64,000 nucleotides of DNA from Actinomyces sp. B33 (GTDB lineage: Bacteria > Actinomycetota > Actinomycetes > Actinomycetales > Actinomycetaceae): positions 165,597 through 229,596 of the forward strand of contig NZ_JAMRYR010000005.1 of NCBI RefSeq assembly GCF_028437565.1. The letters are read 5' to 3'. The position numbers and the translations under genes are program-made. Below the pieces are notes generated by a model. The model saw only the letters and a list, made by a program, of their open reading frames with translations. It was not told the origin of the DNA and made no database searches. Shown piece after piece: positions 16,152-25,560 of the stretch. Position 1 is the first letter of the stretch. Each line of letters starts with the position of its first letter.

Positions 16152-16778
16152 TCACCCGGCCTCGGCGCCCAGGGCCTCGACGAGGCGCGGGGCCAGCGCC
16201 CTGAAGGCGATGCCCCGATGACTGATCGCGTTCTTCTCCTCCGGGCTCATCTCAGCCGTCGTCAGCGCGAAGCCGTCGGGGACGAAGACCGGGTCGTAGC
16301 CGAAGCCCCCCGAACCGCGGCGCTCGCGGAGCAGGCGACCGCGCACCTCGCCCCGCTCGGTGAACTCGCGCCCGTCGGGCAGGACGAGGGCGGCGGCCGA
16401 CACGAACGCCGCCGCCCGGTGCTCGTCGCGCACGTCGGCGAGCTGAGCCAGGAGCAGGTCGAGATTCGCCGCGTCGTCGCCGTGGCGCCCCGACCAGCGC
16501 GCCGAGAAGATCCCCGGGGCGCCGCCGAGGACGTCGACGCAGATCCCCGAGTCGTCGGCGACCGCCGCCAGCCCCGTCGCCCGGCACAGCGCCCGCGCCT
16601 TGATGAGCGAGTTCTCCTCGAACGAGGCGCCGTCCTCGACGGGCTCGGGCGCGTCGAAATCCGACATGCGCGCGATGGCCCCCGGCTCGAAACCCTCCCA
16701 TGCGGCGGCGAGAATCGCCTCGAGCTCGCTGATCTTGTGGGCGTTGCCCGTGGCGAAGACCAGGCGAGGCGCTCCCAT
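16152..16778 (-). CDS. rdgB: XTP/dITP pyrophosphatase, RdgB/HAM1 family
   Basis: It removes non-canonical purine nucleotides (ITP, XTP, dITP) from the pool. The 208-residue product has the family start VFATGNAHKISELEAIL, the SFEENSLIKARALCRATGLAAVADDSGICVDVLGG block with acidic metal ligands, and near the C-terminus GFGYDPVFVPDG and MSPEEKNAISHRG. The ATG at 16778 shares one base with the rph stop codon (TGATG), so translation is coupled. rph-rdgB is a classic pair. Confidence 0.94.
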   Translation of the reverse strand: MGAPRLVFATGNAHKISELEAILAAAWEGFEPGAIARMSDFDAPEPVEDGASFEENSLIKARALCRATGLAAVADDSGICVDVLGGAPGIFSARWSGRHGDDAANLDLLLAQLADVRDEHRAAAFVSAAALVLPDGREFTERGEVRGRLLRERRGSGGFGYDPVFVPDGFALTTAEMSPEEKNAISHRGIAFRALAPRLVEALGAEAG

Positions 16779-17548
16779 CAGGCGACCTCGACGCGCTCGC
16801 CGACGCCGGCCTCCAGGCACAGGCGCTGGGCGCGGGCCAGTCGGGAGTTGCCCGCCGTCGCCAGGTCGAGGAGCGCCCCCAGCTCGGCGCGGTCGAAGGG
16901 CGCGTGCTCGGCGGTGCCCTGCACCTCGACGAACGCGCCCGACCCCGTCTGGACGACGTTCATGTCGGTCTGGGCCCGGACGTCCTCGACGTACGGCAGG
17001 TCGAGCATCGGCACGCCGTCGACGATGCCGACCGAGATCGCCGACACGGAGTCGGTCAGGACCGGGGCGCCGGCCCGCGGCGCGACGATCCCCCGCTCCG
17101 TCGCCCACCGAACGGCTTCGGCCAGCGCGATGTAGGCGCCCGTCACCGAGGCGGTGCGGGTCCCCCCGTCGGCGCGCAGGACGTCGCAGTCCAGGACGAT
17201 CGTGTTCTCCCCGAGGGCGGACACGTCGACGACCGCCCGCAGGGACCGCCCGATGAGGCGGGAGATCTCATGGGTGCGCCCGCCGATCTTGCCCTTGACG
17301 GATTCCCGGGAGGAGCGCTCCGAGGTCGCCCGCGGCAGCATCGCGTACTCGGCGGTCACCCACCCCTCGCCCGAGCCCTTGCGCCAGCGGGGGACGCCCT
17401 CCGTCAGGGAGGCGACGCACAGGACCCGGGTGGCGCCGAACTCGACGAGGACGGATCCCTCTCCCGTCCCCGACCATCCGCGGGTCAGGGCGACGGGCCG
17501 GAGCTGATCGGTGGCGCGCCCGTCGGCGCGCAGATGAGTCGTCGTCAT
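16778..17548 (-). CDS. rph: Ribonuclease PH
   Basis: It is a phosphate-dependent exoribonuclease that trims tRNA 3' ends. The 256-residue product shows family blocks [66 protein letters not shown] sequence, the [19 protein letters not shown] phosphate/active-site region, and [17 protein letters not shown]. It is normal in length. Its leaderless-type promoter lies back to back with that of nudC, only 36 bases separating the start codons. Confidence 0.95.
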   Translation of the reverse strand: MTTTHLRADGRATDQLRPVALTRGWSGTGEGSVLVEFGATRVLCVASLTEGVPRWRKGSGEGWVTAEYAMLPRATSERSSRESVKGKIGGRTHEISRLIGRSLRAVVDVSALGENTIVLDCDVLRADGGTRTASVTGAYIALAEAVRWATERGIVAPRAGAPVLTDSVSAISVGIVDGVPMLDLPYVEDVRAQTDMNVVQTGSGAFVEVQGTAEHAPFDRAELGALLDLATAGNSRLARAQRLCLEAGVGERVEVA

Positions 17549-17555
17549 GACGCCC

Positions 17556-17561
17556 ACCCTA
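17556..17561 (-). promoter_or_regulatory. -10 box of rph (leaderless)
   Basis: Read on the minus strand, TAGGGT is followed by 7 bases and the rph ATG. Confidence 0.55.
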
Positions 17562-17572
17562 CCCGAGGGGGT

Positions 17573-17578
17573 TAGCGT
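17573..17578 (+). promoter_or_regulatory. -10 box of nudC (leaderless)
   Basis: TAGCGT is followed by 6 bases (GGAGTC) and ATG 17585. It lies 12 bases from the -10 box of the divergent rph gene, so the two polymerases must compete for overlapping DNA. Confidence 0.55.
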
Positions 17579-17584
17579 GGAGTC

Positions 17585-18568
17585 ATGCGCTGCGACCTGC
17601 CCCTGGCCCGCGGCGGGGTCGACCCCCTCGTCCCCGTGCGCGAATCCGTCGACCCCGTCCGACTCGTGCGCGAGGGGCCATCGGCCCTGACGGGGGCGGC
17701 CGGGCGGATCGGCGCCGTGCGGGTCCTGCCCGTGACCGCGCGCGGATGGGTCGGGGTCGAAAGGGGAGGGGAGGGCCCGCGCCTCGCCTCGATCCCCCTG
17801 GCCGAGGCCGAGCGGCTGATCGGCGTGGGCCGGCCCGTCCTGTTCCTCGGGGCGACCGGGGACGCCGCCCGCCTCGCGCTCGTCCTCGACGCCGACGACG
17901 AGCCGCGATCGGGCCCCTGGCGGTGGGCGGCCCTGCGCTGGTGCGGCCACCTCCTGGGCGACGACGACGCGGCCCTGGCCGCCGCGGCCGCCGCCCTGGC
18001 CGCCTGGCACGACTCCTTCCGGTACTGCCCGCGCTGCGCCGCCCCCGTCGAGCCCCGGGCCGGCGGGTGGTCGACGGCGTGCACCGGCTGCGGGGCCGTC
18101 GAGTTCCCCCGCCACGACCCGGCGATCATCGTCCTCGTCGTCGACGGGCGCGACCGCGCCCTCCTCGCCCACAACACGGCGTGGAGCGGGTCCTTCGCCT
18201 CGGCCATCGCCGGATTCGTCGAGGCGGGGGAGTCCCCCGACCGCGCGGTCGCCCGCGAGGTCCGCGAGGAGGTCGGCCTCGAGGTGCGCGACGTCGAGTA
18301 CCTCGGCTCCCAGCCCTGGCCGTTCCCCCGCTCGCAGATGCTCGGCTACCGGGCCCGCACCGTCGGGGCCGAGGCCGTCCCCGTCCCCGATGGGCAGGAG
18401 ATCGAATGGGCCCGCTTCTACAGCCGGGAGGACCTCGCCGAGGAGATCCGCGGGGGGCGGCTCGAACCGCCCGGCCGCGCCTCGATCGCCTCGGCGATGC
18501 TGCGCGACTGGTACGGCGGTGAACTCCCCGAGCCCCCCGGCGCCCCCGACCCGCTGAGACGGCCCTGA
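17585..18568 (+). CDS. nudC: NAD(+) diphosphatase / Nudix hydrolase
   Basis: It hydrolyses NADH/NAD to nicotinamide mononucleotide and AMP; the family also removes NAD caps from RNA. The 327-residue product has an N-terminal domain, a four-cysteine zinc ribbon ([15 protein letters not shown]...CTGCG, residues about 143-163), and the Nudix box [25 protein letters not shown] with catalytic glutamates. [12 protein letters not shown] just after the box is the NudC-specific SQPWPFPxS signature. nudC followed by uvrD2 is a known actinobacterial order. Confidence 0.94.
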   Translation: MRCDLPLARGGVDPLVPVRESVDPVRLVREGPSALTGAAGRIGAVRVLPVTARGWVGVERGGEGPRLASIPLAEAERLIGVGRPVLFLGATGDAARLALVLDADDEPRSGPWRWAALRWCGHLLGDDDAALAAAAAALAAWHDSFRYCPRCAAPVEPRAGGWSTACTGCGAVEFPRHDPAIIVLVVDGRDRALLAHNTAWSGSFASAIAGFVEAGESPDRAVAREVREEVGLEVRDVEYLGSQPWPFPRSQMLGYRARTVGAEAVPVPDGQEIEWARFYSREDLAEEIRGGRLEPPGRASIASAMLRDWYGGELPEPPGAPDPLRRP

Positions 18569-18605
18569 CGCGCCGCCCGAGGCCCCACGTGCCGGCGACC
18601 CGTGG

Positions 18606-18611
18606 GATGAT
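18606..18611 (+). promoter_or_regulatory. -10 box of the UvrD2-like helicase gene (leaderless)
   Basis: GATGAT (in TGGGATGAT) is followed by 6 bases and ATG 18618. The first base differs from the usual T. Confidence 0.4.
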
Positions 18612-18617
18612 CCGACC

Positions 18618-20654
18618 ATGACCACGACGCCCGATGAGATCCTCGACGCCCTCGACCCGGATCAGCGGGCCGTCGCCACCCGCGTCGCCGGGCCGCTGGC
18701 GGTCCTGGCGGGCGCGGGGACGGGCAAGACCCGGGCGATCACGTATCGCATCGCCTACGGGGCGGCGGTCGGCGCCTACGACCCCTCGAACGTCCTGGCC
18801 GTGACCTTCACCAAGCGCGCCGCCTACGAGATGCGCCACCGCCTCGCCGCCCTGGGGGTGCCCAGGGCGCAGGCCCACACTTTCCACGCCGCGGCCCTGC
18901 GGCAGCTGCGCTACTTCTGGCCGACCTACATCGGGGGCCCGGTCCCCGACATCGTCCCCCACAAGGCGTCGCTCGTCTACGCGGCCGGCGCGCGCCTGGG
19001 CATCGGCGTTGACAAGGCCCTGGTGCGCGACCTCGCGGCTGAGATCGAATGGTCGAAGGTCAGTCTCGTCGACGCCGCCCACTACCCGGAACGCGCCCGG
19101 TCGCTCGGGCGGCAGGCCCCCGCCGGGGTGTCCGAGCAGGACATGGCGCGCCTCCTCGACGTCTACGAGGAGGTCAAGGCCGAGCGCGGCGTCATCGACT
19201 TCGAGGACGTCCTCACCCACATGTGCGGCCTCCTCCAGGAGCGCCCCGAGGTGGCCTCCGCCGTCAGGGCGCAGTACCGCCACTTCGTCGTCGACGAGTT
19301 CCAGGACGTCAACCTCCTCCAGCACCGGCTCCTCGACCTGTGGCTCGGGGGGCGCCACGACGTGTGCGTCGTCGGCGACGTCGCCCAGACGATCTACTCC
19401 TTCACCGGCGCCACCCCCGAGTTCCTCACCGGGTTCGCCCGGCGCCACCCCGGCGCCGCCGTCCTCGAACTCGTCCGCGATTACCGGTCGACCCCGCAGA
19501 TCGTGTCCGTCGCGAACTCCCTCATGGCGCTGTCGAGGCGCGCCAGCGGAACGGTGCGCCTCGTCTCCCAGAACGACTCCGGGCCCGCCGTCGCGTTCCG
19601 CGCCCACGGCGACGACCGCGCCGAGGCCGAGGCCGTCGCCTCCCGGATCCGCGAACTCCTCGCCGAGGGCGTCGAGGCCAGTCGGATCGCGGTCCTCATT
19701 CGGATGAACAGCCAGTCCCAGATCCTCGAGGAGGTCCTGTCCTCCCGGCAGATCCCCGTCGCGATGACGAACTCCACCCCCTTCTTCCGCAGGGAGGACG
19801 TGCGCTCGGCGGTGGCGGCCCTGCGCGCCGCCTCGATCGCCCCCGACGAGGCCGCCTCCCCTCTCGACCAGGCAGTCGTCGACGTCCTCTCCCCGATGGG
19901 GTGGTCCCCCGAGATGCCGGTCGGCGGAGCGGCTCAGGAGCGATGGGCCGACCTCAACGCGATCATCCAGTGGGCCCAGGACTCCAACGCCGACGACCTC
20001 GCCGGGTTCGTCGCCGAGCTCTCCGACCGCGCCCAGTACCAGGTCGAGCCGGACCAGTTCGGGGTCGAGCTGACGACGATCCACGCCGCCAAGGGGCTCG
20101 AATGGGACGCGGTGTTCGTCATCGGAGCCGCCGAGGGGCTGCTGCCGATCTCCTACGCGAAGACCCCCGAGGCCCGCGAGGAGGAGCGCCGTCTCCTCTA
20201 CGTGGCGATCACCCGCGCGCGCCGGGTCCTGGAGATCTCGTGGGCGCGCGCTCGCTCGGAGGGCGGGCGGGGCTCGCGCCGGCGCTCGCGGCTCCTCGAC
20301 GGCATCTGGCCGGAGGAGGCCCCGTCCCCCGCAGCCCCTCCGGCGCATGCGCGGAAGACGACGACGCGCGCCGCCAACCGGGAATTCGAGGAGACCCAGT
20401 CCGCCCAGACCATCGATCTCTTCGCCCGCTTGAGGGCCTGGCGCCTGGCCGAGTCGAAGGCCAGGTCCGTTCCCCCGTACGCGGTGTTCTCCGACCGGAC
20501 GCTGCGCGACATCGCCATCGTCGCGCCCAAGACCCTCACGCAGATGCGGGTGATCTCCGGAGTCGGGCAGGTGAAGATCGACCGGCACGGGCCCGCCGTC
20601 CTGGCGATCGTCCGGGGCGAGGAGGTCGTCGTCGACGAGGACGAACCGGCCTGA
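18618..20654 (+). CDS. uvrD2: ATP-dependent DNA helicase, UvrD2-like with HRDC domain
   Basis: This is a superfamily-1 3'-5' DNA helicase for repair. The 678-residue product has motif Q/I ([11 protein letters not shown]...[16 protein letters not shown]), [15 protein letters not shown], motif II in [13 protein letters not shown], motif [16 protein letters not shown], motif [11 protein letters not shown], motif [21 protein letters not shown] and motif [15 protein letters not shown]. Residues about 595-665 form an HRDC domain ([29 protein letters not shown]). Mycobacterial UvrD2 has a four-cysteine module before the HRDC; here that linker has no cysteines. Confidence 0.93.
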   Translation: MTTTPDEILDALDPDQRAVATRVAGPLAVLAGAGTGKTRAITYRIAYGAAVGAYDPSNVLAVTFTKRAAYEMRHRLAALGVPRAQAHTFHAAALRQLRYFWPTYIGGPVPDIVPHKASLVYAAGARLGIGVDKALVRDLAAEIEWSKVSLVDAAHYPERARSLGRQAPAGVSEQDMARLLDVYEEVKAERGVIDFEDVLTHMCGLLQERPEVASAVRAQYRHFVVDEFQDVNLLQHRLLDLWLGGRHDVCVVGDVAQTIYSFTGATPEFLTGFARRHPGAAVLELVRDYRSTPQIVSVANSLMALSRRASGTVRLVSQNDSGPAVAFRAHGDDRAEAEAVASRIRELLAEGVEASRIAVLIRMNSQSQILEEVLSSRQIPVAMTNSTPFFRREDVRSAVAALRAASIAPDEAASPLDQAVVDVLSPMGWSPEMPVGGAAQERWADLNAIIQWAQDSNADDLAGFVAELSDRAQYQVEPDQFGVELTTIHAAKGLEWDAVFVIGAAEGLLPISYAKTPEAREEERRLLYVAITRARRVLEISWARARSEGGRGSRRRSRLLDGIWPEEAPSPAAPPAHARKTTTRAANREFEETQSAQTIDLFARLRAWRLAESKARSVPPYAVFSDRTLRDIAIVAPKTLTQMRVISGVGQVKIDRHGPAVLAIVRGEEVVVDEDEPA

Positions 20655-20688
20655 CGGACGGCGCCCGAACGATCGGGCCCTTCCCGCG

Positions 20689-20708
20689 CGCGGCCGCCGG
20701 CGGCCGCG
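20689..20708. terminator. Palindrome between convergent genes
   Basis: This is a perfect 20-base GC palindrome (CGCGGCCGCC and its complement, no spacer) in the 77-base gap between the helicase gene and the convergent ThiF-like gene. It may act as a bidirectional transcription stop. Confidence 0.5.
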
Positions 20709-20731
20709 TCGAGCAGGAGCGGCCCGGACGA

Positions 20732-21661
20732 TCAAGCCGCCCGCTCCAGACCCGGAGGGCATCCCGCCGCCCCGCAGGCGCATCCCGGCTCGGGCGGCAC
20801 GGCCGTGCGCGACAGGACTCCCCGCGAGTCGACGCGGACGAGCTGCTGGCACTCCTCGGGCGTCGCACGACCCCGGATCGCCGCCTCGACGAGGTCGGCG
20901 ATGACGAGGGAGGCCGCGCAGGAGGCGCGCGCCGGGGTCGGGGGCAACGGCCACGTCGGCAGGTCCCGCAGGTGGATCAGGCGGGCCGGGTCGTCCCCGA
21001 TCCGCCGGGCCTCGACGCACTGATGGCAGGTCGTCGCCCCCGGCATGACCAGAGGGCCGATCTCGTACCCCGATTCGAGGCGGGTGACGACCAGGTGGGG
21101 GATCTCCTCGCGGACCCACCGCAGCGTCGCCTCAGGATCGGCCCGTCGTTCGGCGGACACGAGGACGAGGCCCGGGCTCCCCGAGAACGACGACCGGGCG
21201 CTCGGCACGAGGCGCGCGAGATGCTCGCGCGCCGAGAAGGCCCGGTCCTGACCGAGCCGGTCCTCGCCGACGACCCGGGCGAGATCGCGCTCGACGACTC
21301 CCGGCGAGCTGATCGTCACGGCCACGTCGACGGACTCGGCGATGACCCCGATGGAGGATAGGCAGGCGGCGCAGAGCCCGTCGAGGTGCAGACGGGCCGC
21401 CGTCCGGGGCTCGGGACGGTCGACGAGTCCGGCGGCCTCCAGGGCGGCCTCGATCCTTCCGGCGCCCGGGGGCGGGGGAGGGCAGGGGCGCCGCGACAGC
21501 GGGTGGTCGAGGCGGTGGGAGGCGATGCGGGCGCAGGCGTGGACCCAGGCCTGCTCCTCGGGCGTCAGCGCGTCGAGGACGACCCCGGAGGCGGGGTCCC
21601 CGCCGATGCGCAGGGAATCGGCGCCGTTCCACAAGACGGCGGTGCCCGGACGCAGTAACAT
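20732..21661 (-). CDS. ThiF/cyclodehydratase-like protein, function unknown
   Basis: The 309-residue product resembles the E1-like (ThiF/TOMM cyclodehydratase) proteins that actinobacteria encode in this neighbourhood (compare Rv3196). It has an N-terminal winged-helix-like region, a central Rossmann-like segment (GLVLVSAERRADPEATLRWV) and the family-like ESGYEIGPLVMPGATTCHQCVEARR block. Cysteines 212/215 (CHQC) and 294/296/301 (CACGAAGC) could bind zinc. No YcaO or precursor peptide is nearby, so no natural-product role is implied. The ATG at 21661 is chosen for its AGAGGA site. The true role is unknown. Confidence 0.65.
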   Translation of the reverse strand: MLLRPGTAVLWNGADSLRIGGDPASGVVLDALTPEEQAWVHACARIASHRLDHPLSRRPCPPPPPGAGRIEAALEAAGLVDRPEPRTAARLHLDGLCAACLSSIGVIAESVDVAVTISSPGVVERDLARVVGEDRLGQDRAFSAREHLARLVPSARSSFSGSPGLVLVSAERRADPEATLRWVREEIPHLVVTRLESGYEIGPLVMPGATTCHQCVEARRIGDDPARLIHLRDLPTWPLPPTPARASCAASLVIADLVEAAIRGRATPEECQQLVRVDSRGVLSRTAVPPEPGCACGAAGCPPGLERAA

Positions 21662-21678
21662 GTCGGATCCTCTCAGTT

Positions 21679-21694
21679 CGTCTCGTATGAGACG
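21679..21694. promoter_or_regulatory. Inverted repeat CGTCTC-GTAT-GAGACG upstream of ThiF-like gene
   Basis: This perfect 6-bp inverted repeat with a 4-base centre lies 18-33 bases before the start codon of the ThiF-like gene, in a locally less GC-rich patch. It could be an operator or a small leader hairpin. Confidence 0.35.
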
Positions 21695-21754
21695 ATTCTT
21701 CACGATCCGCGCGGGACGGGCCAGAGCGGGCCCTCCCCTGTGGACGGCCCGCGC

Positions 21755-23281
21755 TCAGGCGGACGGGGCACTCCCCTCGTCGGAGGGGCCGTCGTCGTCC
21801 GAGGACCCCCGATCGGGCCCCGACCCGGAATCGCCGCCCTCATCCGCCGCACCGGCCCGTCGCAGAGCCTCCGACTCCGGGTCGTCCTGCGGGGACAGGC
21901 CCTGGGCCCAGCCCATCGTCCCGTCCAGCAGGGACTCCAATGCGGCGTCGATCTGCGCGTCCTGCTCGTGGGCGGCCCGCCGCAGGACGAGGAAGGACTC
22001 CGGTGAGTCCAATTCCCCGGTCGTCGGGACCATATCCGGATGGCTCCACAGGGCCTCGCGGCCCTCGGATCCCGAATCGTCCGCGACCAGCGAGAAGATC
22101 TCGGCGGCGCCCCTCGCGCGCCGGGGCCTCATCGACAACCCGATGAGCCGGCCGAGGACCTGCTCGGCAGCCCCGCCCGACGCCCGACGCCGCCGCATCA
22201 TCTCGCGGAGCTGATCGGCGTGCGGAAGGTAGGGGGCGACGGCGAGGGCGGTGACGACCTCGACCCACCCCTCGACGAGGGCCAGGAGCGTTTCCAGGCG
22301 CTCGAGGGCCGACCGCTGCTCGGCCGTGGGGGACGTCGAGAAGACCCCTCCCGACATCGCCCCCTCGATCGAGGCCGGATCCGACAGGTCGACGCCGCGC
22401 GCCGCCTCGGAGATCGCCTCCATATCGATCGCGATGTTCGCCGAGTACCGCTCGACCGCGCGGATCAGATCCCCGGTCAGCCAGGGGACCGAGGCGAACA
22501 GGCGGCGGTGGGCCGCCTCGCGCACGGCGACGAACTGCTGGACCTCCTCGTAGGGGATCTCCAGGCCGTCGGCGAACTCGCCGACGTTGCGCACGACGAG
22601 GGCGCAGGTCCGCTCGGGTGCCAACGGCAGGCCGACGTCGAAGGACCCCATCGCCTCCTGCGACAGGGCCGCCAGGGCGTTGCCGATCTGCGCGGCGAAC
22701 ATCATCGACGACAGCTTCGGGAGCATCTCCCGGGTCTTGCCGATCATCGCCGCCATCGGGCCGGGGAGGGACTCGGCCTCCCCCAGGGGGCCGGCCCCCG
22801 ACGCCAGGGCATCGCCCATCGCCCGTGAGACGTTCGCGGCCACCGGTTCGCAGACCCTCTTCCACATGTCGAGCGTCGCCTCGACCCACTGGACGCGGCT
22901 CCACACCTGACGGTCCGGCGGATCCGCGATGAAATCGGTGACGGCGTCCAGCCACAGGTCGGCGACCGTCATCGCCTGGCGCGCCCGCTCCGCCTCGGCC
23001 GCCGACGGCAGGGGATCGCCGGAATTGAAGGCCCGCTGCTTCGCCCCGTCCTCGACCATCGACCAGTTGACCGGGCCCGCCGTCGTGTTCAAGAGGAACT
23101 GGAACTGGGAGGCCGCCTGCGCCATGCGGGCCGGATCGGACAGCTCCGGGGGCAGGCTCTGCGGGTCGAGCCCCTGGGCGCGCATCGCGCGCGCCGCCTC
23201 CTCGCCCGCCTCCTCGCCGAGCATCCGCCGCAGGAACTCGTCGAAGGGCGTCGAATCGGATGAACCGTGATCCTCAGTCAT
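21755..23281 (-). CDS. Zinc-dependent metalloprotease, DUF2342 family
   Basis: The 508-residue product belongs to the actinobacterial DUF2342 family, sometimes mislabelled as coenzyme F420 biosynthesis-associated. The diagnostic stretch is QQFVAVREAAHRRLFASVPWL, whose EAAHxRLF part is the proposed metal-site helix. Other blocks are LLNTTAGPVNWSMVEDGAK and the C-terminal ALLVEGWVE-like helix. Unusual acidic, low-complexity tails occur at both ends (C-terminus rich in Ser/Asp/Gly). It is divergent from the PDZ protease gene, as in other actinobacteria. No experimental substrate is known to me. Confidence 0.85.
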   Translation of the reverse strand: MTEDHGSSDSTPFDEFLRRMLGEEAGEEAARAMRAQGLDPQSLPPELSDPARMAQAASQFQFLLNTTAGPVNWSMVEDGAKQRAFNSGDPLPSAAEAERARQAMTVADLWLDAVTDFIADPPDRQVWSRVQWVEATLDMWKRVCEPVAANVSRAMGDALASGAGPLGEAESLPGPMAAMIGKTREMLPKLSSMMFAAQIGNALAALSQEAMGSFDVGLPLAPERTCALVVRNVGEFADGLEIPYEEVQQFVAVREAAHRRLFASVPWLTGDLIRAVERYSANIAIDMEAISEAARGVDLSDPASIEGAMSGGVFSTSPTAEQRSALERLETLLALVEGWVEVVTALAVAPYLPHADQLREMMRRRRASGGAAEQVLGRLIGLSMRPRRARGAAEIFSLVADDSGSEGREALWSHPDMVPTTGELDSPESFLVLRRAAHEQDAQIDAALESLLDGTMGWAQGLSPQDDPESEALRRAGAADEGGDSGSGPDRGSSDDDGPSDEGSAPSA

Positions 23282-23287
23282 ATCCAG

Positions 23288-23293
23288 ACCCTA
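23288..23293 (-). promoter_or_regulatory. -10 box of DUF2342 gene (leaderless)
   Basis: Read on the minus strand, TAGGGT is followed by 6 bases (CTGGAT) and the ATG at 23281. Confidence 0.55.
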
Positions 23294-23401
23294 CCCACCC
23301 CCGCCCCGGCGACGCTCGGGGGCGGATGGGAGTGCGCTGAAAGCTGAATGCGAAAACCCCGTCCTCGCAGGAGCCGGCTCGCGTCGCGCGGCCGGGCGAC
23401 C

Positions 23402-23407
23402 GACAAT
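23402..23407 (+). promoter_or_regulatory. -10 box of PDZ protease gene (leaderless)
   Basis: GACAAT is followed by 6 bases (GAGCCG) and GTG 23414. This decides the start over the in-frame ATG at 23348, which has no ribosome site. Confidence 0.5.
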
Positions 23408-23413
23408 GAGCCG

Positions 23414-24631
23414 GTGGACCACGACGAGCAGAGCACGACCTCCCCCCGGCCCCCGACCGGCGCCCCCGGCGGCGGCGAGGCGCCCGCGCCCGCGAAAGGG
23501 CGACGGGCGGGCAGGACCCGGGCCCTGCGCCTGACCGGATGGGCGCTCATCGCCCTCGCGGCCGTCGTCGTCTTCGTCCTGCCCGTGCCCTACGTCGTCG
23601 ACAAGCCGGGCCCCACCTTCAACGTCCTGGGATCGCGCGACGGCACCGCGGTCATCGAGGTCTCCGGGACCGACCCGGCCACCGGCTCCCCCCTCGTCCC
23701 CGACGCCACCGACGAGGCCGGCGACGCCGCGGCCCCCGCCGACGGACGGCTGCTCATGGTCACCGTCTCCGAATCCGGCGGCCCCGGGAACCGGATGACC
23801 CTCGCCGCCCTGGCGGTGTCCGCCCTCGACCCGCGCAACACCGTCGTCGCCTACAGCGACGTCTACCCCGACGACGTCACCGCCGAGCAGATCGAGCAGG
23901 CCGCCCAGGCCCAGATGTCCTCCTCCCAGTCGACCGCCGAGGTCGCCGCCCTCGAGCACCTCGGATGGTCGGTGCCCGCGACCGTGACGGTCGCCGGGGC
24001 CGTTCCCGGGTCCCACGCCGAGGGGGTCGTCGAGGCCGGCGACGTCCTCGTGTCCATCACCGACCCGCAGGGCGTCGTCCACCCCGTCGACTCCGCCTCC
24101 GTCCCCTTCTCCCTCATGCGCCGCCAGCCCGTCGGCTCGGTCATGACGCTGACCGTCGAACGCGACGGGCGGAGCCTCGACCTCCCCGTCGAATCCGTCG
24201 CCGGCGGGGAGCAAGAAGAGGGGTCCAAGCTCGGCGTCTACCTGACGGCCGACGTGTCCTTGCCGATCGACATCGCCGTCAACCTCGACAAGGTCGGCGG
24301 CCCCTCGGCCGGCATGGTCTTCGCCCTGGGGATCATCGATCGCCTGACCCCCGGCGACCTCACCGGCGGCCAGTCCATCGCCGGGACCGGCACCATCAGC
24401 TACGACGGCGCCGTCGGCCCCATCGGGGGCGTGCGGCAGAAGATGTGGGGCGCCAGGGCCGACGGGGCCCAGTGGTTCCTCGCCCCGGCGGGCAACTGCT
24501 CGGAGATCGCGGGCCACGCGCCCGAGGGGCTGACCGTCGTTCCCGTCGCCACCCTCGACGAGGCGCTGGCCGCGGTCGACGCCATCCGGCTGGGCCGACC
24601 GGACTCGCTGGCCGCCTGCCCGGCCGGGTGA
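23414..24631 (+). CDS. PDZ-domain Lon-like (S16) serine protease, YlbL type
   Basis: This is a membrane-anchored protease of the YlbL/Rv3194c type. The 405-residue product has a short cytoplasmic tail, one transmembrane helix (LTGWALIALAAVVVFVLPVP), the family segment VVDKPGPTFNVLG, a PDZ domain around residues 180-260, and a C-terminal Lon-type catalytic domain. Ser298 in GGPSAGMVFALG and Lys343 in GGVRQKMWGA make the catalytic dyad. The catalytic part is outside the membrane by topology. It is followed by a convergent gene after a 220-base gap. Confidence 0.9.
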   Translation: MDHDEQSTTSPRPPTGAPGGGEAPAPAKGRRAGRTRALRLTGWALIALAAVVVFVLPVPYVVDKPGPTFNVLGSRDGTAVIEVSGTDPATGSPLVPDATDEAGDAAAPADGRLLMVTVSESGGPGNRMTLAALAVSALDPRNTVVAYSDVYPDDVTAEQIEQAAQAQMSSSQSTAEVAALEHLGWSVPATVTVAGAVPGSHAEGVVEAGDVLVSITDPQGVVHPVDSASVPFSLMRRQPVGSVMTLTVERDGRSLDLPVESVAGGEQEEGSKLGVYLTADVSLPIDIAVNLDKVGGPSAGMVFALGIIDRLTPGDLTGGQSIAGTGTISYDGAVGPIGGVRQKMWGARADGAQWFLAPAGNCSEIAGHAPEGLTVVPVATLDEALAAVDAIRLGRPDSLAACPAG

Positions 24632-24851
24632 CCGCCCCGCAACGGACCGCCGCGGGCGCAGACGGGCGCGTCAACGGCGGTTCAGCGCCGGGCGCGGGGG
24701 CGAGACCGGCATCGTGGCGACCGCCGGGCCGCCATTCGCCCGGCCTGCCGGGGCAATCCGACGCGAGCCCGGCGTCGGCGCGCGCGGGGGTTGCCATCCT
24801 CCACCGCCCCCGGCCCGTCAGGGCCGTTCGCGCCCGCCGCGGACCGGGGGA

Positions 24852-25424
24852 TCAGCCCCGAGCGGCCGAGCCATCCGGCTCCAGGGATGCCAGGAGCGCC
24901 TCGACGAGCCCGGGCACCAGGGACGACCCCTGCCCGACCTTGTCGTCGGAGTCGAAGGCGCGCGTGCGCAGGGCGCACCACGTCTCGCCCGAGCGCAGCG
25001 CCCCCACGGCCAGGCGCACATCGGTGCGCGACGGATGGTTCGAGATGAAGCGGAGCGCCTCCTCGGGGTCCTCGGGGGCCTCCTCCTCGACCTGCGGGGG
25101 GACGACGATCCTCTCGACCGTCAGGGCCGCCCCGGCGACGTTCTCGGGCCAGGCGAGATGGCCGAGGACCTCCTCGAGGTCGTCCTCGGCCAGATCGTCC
25201 TGGACGACCGCGGACAAATGGTCTCGCGACCCGTCCCAGCCGGCGCTCAGTCGCTCGGCGAGGTCGGCGGGCAATCCGGGCTGGGCGACGAGGTCGGCCG
25301 TCGGGACGAGGGCGTAGAGCGAGGGCGCGTGATCCCACCCGGCGCGCGACGCGGCGCGCTCGATGTCGACGACGACCGCGGCGAGGGCGATCTGGCGGGA
25401 GGTGGGCATCTGGGAATCCGTCAT
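24852..25424 (-). CDS. PPA1357 family protein
   Basis: This 190-residue actinobacterial protein is of unknown function. Recognisable features are SLYALVPTADLVAQPGLP, a long acidic central stretch, a conserved RFISNHPSRTDVRLAVGALRSGETWCALR block, and FDSDDKVGQGSSLVPGLVEALLA. It is regularly found next to UPF0182 genes, with which it is divergent here (136-base gap). Soluble, with no signal peptide. A GATCAT hexamer 6 bases before the ATG may be a weak leaderless -10 box. Confidence 0.75.
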   Translation of the reverse strand: MTDSQMPTSRQIALAAVVVDIERAASRAGWDHAPSLYALVPTADLVAQPGLPADLAERLSAGWDGSRDHLSAVVQDDLAEDDLEEVLGHLAWPENVAGAALTVERIVVPPQVEEEAPEDPEEALRFISNHPSRTDVRLAVGALRSGETWCALRTRAFDSDDKVGQGSSLVPGLVEALLASLEPDGSAARG

Positions 25425-25521
25425 GGCGTCATGATCTCACGCCTCCGACGCCGACCCGGGCCGATCCCGCGCCTGCGGACCCGAAGCCGGGGCCCGCTCG
25501 GGCGGCGCGGCCGCGGACGGG

Positions 25522-25527
25522 TAGAAT
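25522..25527 (+). promoter_or_regulatory. -10 box of UPF0182 gene
   Basis: TAGAAT lies 33 bases before GTG 25561, predicting a short leader. No clear -35 element is visible. Confidence 0.5.
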
Positions 25528-25560
25528 TCGCGGAGAACCCGTGAATGCGAGTACCTGAGA

